From NCBI GenBank assembly GCA_021799155.1, contig JAJZBA010000042.1, forward strand, positions 1 through 5,364: a DNA stretch of 5,364 nt, written 5' to 3'. Of the stretch, positions 4,348-5,364 are shown in pieces. A model generated the notes under the pieces. It worked only from the letters and a program-made list of their open reading frames with translations. It did not search any database and was not told the origin of the DNA. Both the position numbers and the translations under genes were made by a program. This DNA comes from a bacterium. Its GTDB lineage: Bacteria > Patescibacteriota > Minisyncoccia > UBA6257 > UBA9933. How positions within the stretch are numbered: the stretch's first letter is position 1; every line of letters begins with the position of its first letter.

Positions 4348-4357
4348 TCACCTCCTT
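4348..4357 (-). promoter_or_regulatory. Perfect Shine-Dalgarno of the first minus-strand gene
   Basis: AAGGAGGTGA on the minus strand is fully complementary to the usual bacterial anti-SD UCACCUCCUU. Its AAGGAGG ends 6 bases before ATG 4344, an optimal distance. Confidence 0.85.
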
Positions 4358-4369
4358 TTTTAATGTGCT

Positions 4370-4397
4370 TTGATTTTCCTAACGGAAATGGTATTAT
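4370..4397 (+). promoter_or_regulatory. Possible pcm promoter
   Basis: TTGATT (4370-4375) is 16 bases from TATTAT (4392-4397). A better -10, TATAAT (4398-4403), would be 22 bases away from that -35. Either would start transcription within about 7 bases of ATG 4411, or at it, so the mRNA would be almost leaderless. The boxes are in A+T-rich DNA and could be chance. Confidence 0.35.
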
Positions 4398-4423
4398 TAT
4401 AATAATCCAAATGAGTCCGTCAA
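4396..4423 (-). promoter_or_regulatory. Promoter of the minus-strand trio
   Basis: On the minus strand TTGACG (4423-4418), 16 bases, then consensus TATAAT (4401-4396). Transcription would start near 4389, giving a leader of about 45 bases that contains the perfect Shine-Dalgarno. The -35 box lies inside the first codons of pcm and the -10 overlaps the A+T-rich block that would serve the pcm promoter. Confidence 0.6.
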
Positions 4424-5055
4424 GTCCAGAATACGAAAATTTAATTGATTCTTTAATAAGGGACGGCTATCTAAAAACGCCGGAAATTATTGAAGCTTTT
4501 AAGGCGATTGACCGGATTGATTTTGTGCCGGAAGAATATCAAGCCGAAGCCTATATTAACGCGCCTTTGCCGATTAATTTCGGACAGACTATTTCTCAGC
4601 CCCTGACCGTGGCTTTTATGCTTGAACTATTGGAGCCGAAAGCAGGAGAGAAAATTTTAGACGTCGGCGCCGGTTCCGGCTGGACAGCCGGCCTTTTGGC
4701 TCAATTAGTCGGAGAAGAAGGAAAAGTTATTGCAATAGAAAGAATCCCCGAATTAAAAGAAATGGCGGAGAAAAATGTTTCCAAGTATAATTTTATTGAA
4801 AAAGGAATTGTTCAAGTTATTTTAGCCGATGGTTCAAAAGGTTATAAAAAAGAAGCGCCTTATGATAGAATAATTGCGGGAGCGGCCGCAAAAGGCGATA
4901 TACCGGTTTATTGGAAAAGACAGTTGAAAATCGGCGGCCGCATCGTGGCGCCGGTGGAAAACAGCGTTTTTGTTATTGATAAAATTGGTAAAAACAAATA
5001 TATCCAAAAGGAATATTTCGGTTTCAGTTTTGTGCCGCTTATAACCAATAATTAA
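4411..5055 (+). CDS. pcm: Protein-L-isoaspartate O-methyltransferase
   Basis: A cytoplasmic enzyme that transfers a methyl group from S-adenosylmethionine to L-isoaspartyl (and D-aspartyl) carboxyls in aged proteins, starting their repair. From ATG 4411 it has 214 residues, the family's usual size. The substrate-side motif GQTISQP is at 58-64, SAM motif I ILDVGAGSGWTAGLLA at 82-97, the acidic ribose-binding E110 in VIAIER, ADGSKGY at 139-145, PYDRIIAGAA at 150-159, and GGRIVAPV near 176-183. The ATG at 4363 adds 16 residues with a run of five Ile from A+T-rich promoter DNA, so it was rejected. No Shine-Dalgarno is present. The gene is divergent from the minus-strand trio, and the start regions overlap the trio's promoter. 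Regulation might therefore be mutually exclusive (inference). Confidence 0.93.
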   Translation: MSPSSPEYENLIDSLIRDGYLKTPEIIEAFKAIDRIDFVPEEYQAEAYINAPLPINFGQTISQPLTVAFMLELLEPKAGEKILDVGAGSGWTAGLLAQLVGEEGKVIAIERIPELKEMAEKNVSKYNFIEKGIVQVILADGSKGYKKEAPYDRIIAGAAAKGDIPVYWKRQLKIGGRIVAPVENSVFVIDKIGKNKYIQKEYFGFSFVPLITNN

Positions 5056-5084
5056 TAATTAATAACTAATAACTAATAACTAAT
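5050..5084 (+). repeat. Five tandem 7-base repeats, AAYTAAT
   Basis: AATTAAT twice (5050-5056, 5057-5063) then AACTAAT three times (5064-5084), with no gaps. The first copy contains the pcm stop codon TAA (5053-5055). A period of 7 with TAA in every unit puts stops in all three plus-strand frames. It ends six bases before the next start codon. Confidence 0.9.
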
Positions 5085-5090
5085 ACGATT

Positions 5091-5364
5091 ATGGATTTAC
5101 AGGAATTAAAACAAATTATTATAAAAGAAATCGGCATTGCCACGTTGTCATCAGATGCACAAGATAAAATTTTGGAAAAACTCGGCGGCAATATCGTTAA
5201 AAGATTAAGTTTGGCGATTTTGAAAAATCTTCCGGAAGAAGCGAGGCCGGAATTTGAGAAAATAAGCGCGGCCGGCGATGAAATTAAATTGCGGGAATTT
5301 TTAAAAAATACAATTCCTAATTTTGAAGAATTAACGCAAAAAACGATAAAAGAAACTATTGACG
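5091..5364 (+). CDS. Start of a DUF5663-like small protein (3' end outside window)
   Basis: ATG 5091 opens a frame that runs off the window after 91 residues. It begins MDLQELKQIIIKEIGI, continues LSSDAQDKILEKLGGNIVKR and NLPEEARPEFEKI, and reaches LREFLKNTIPNFEELTQKTI. It looks all-helical, charged, without Cys or membrane segments. The layout (a helical N-terminus, an 'LPEEARPEFEKI'-type middle and a 'FLKNTIPNFEEL' end) resembles the DUF5663 family of small uncharacterised proteins frequent in Parcubacteria. This family call is from memory and unverified. The repeat at 5050-5084 separates it from pcm, and no Shine-Dalgarno precedes the start. Confidence 0.75.
   Translation, partial: MDLQELKQIIIKEIGIATLSSDAQDKILEKLGGNIVKRLSLAILKNLPEEARPEFEKISAAGDEIKLREFLKNTIPNFEELTQKTIKETID

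Noticed and set aside
4363..4410. Upstream ATG for pcm
   Set aside because: It would add a segment with five Ile in a row translated from A+T-rich promoter-like DNA; family members begin near the ATG at 4411.

Overview
The window looks like a chromosomal piece from a bacterium of the Candidate Phyla Radiation (Patescibacteria), most likely a Parcubacteria-type lineage. The support is indirect. There is a very short EF-Ts, a cell-surface protein built on GNVGIGTT repeats, a small zinc-ribbon L33, a small C-terminal protein resembling DUF5663, tRNA genes without encoded CCA, and A+T-rich intergenic DNA with modular 'ATTCGAA/ATCCGAA' repeats. No rRNA or other marker fixes the phylum.

Layout. 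1-980 is the 3' end of a repetitive surface or tail-fibre-like protein. 1066-1125 holds a strong sigma70-like promoter merged with a 13-bp palindrome, directly ahead of the rpsB-tsf pair (1129-2338). 2334-2475 is a long imperfect inverted repeat lying between tsf and a small membrane-anchored protein of unknown function (2481-2837). Four tRNA genes follow: Tyr(GTA), Thr(TGT), Thr(GGT) and Val(GAC). Between the first two sits a 157-base insert of about 60% G+C, bounded by a 19-base direct repeat of the tRNA-Tyr 3' end. Next come a structured, gene-free stretch (3355-3420), rpmG and tRNA-Trp(CCA). On the opposite strand lies a compact unit of three tiny overlapping genes (4344 down to 3815). It has its own promoter, a Shine-Dalgarno sequence for each gene and a terminator. 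A divergent pcm gene (4411-5055), a five-copy heptamer repeat at its stop codon, and the start of a DUF5663-like gene close the window.

How it works together. Most of the plus strand is translation machinery: S2, EF-Ts, L33 and five tRNAs. The plus-strand starts visible here have essentially no Shine-Dalgarno sequence, and rpsB and pcm may have very short leaders. The minus-strand trio is the opposite: every start has an AAGGAGG, the first a ten-base perfect match to the usual anti-SD. The trio, including a 55-residue gene overlapped at both ends, is the best candidate for an undescribed system here. The tRNA-Tyr-flanked G+C-rich insert is the best candidate for an undescribed small mobile or repeated element.
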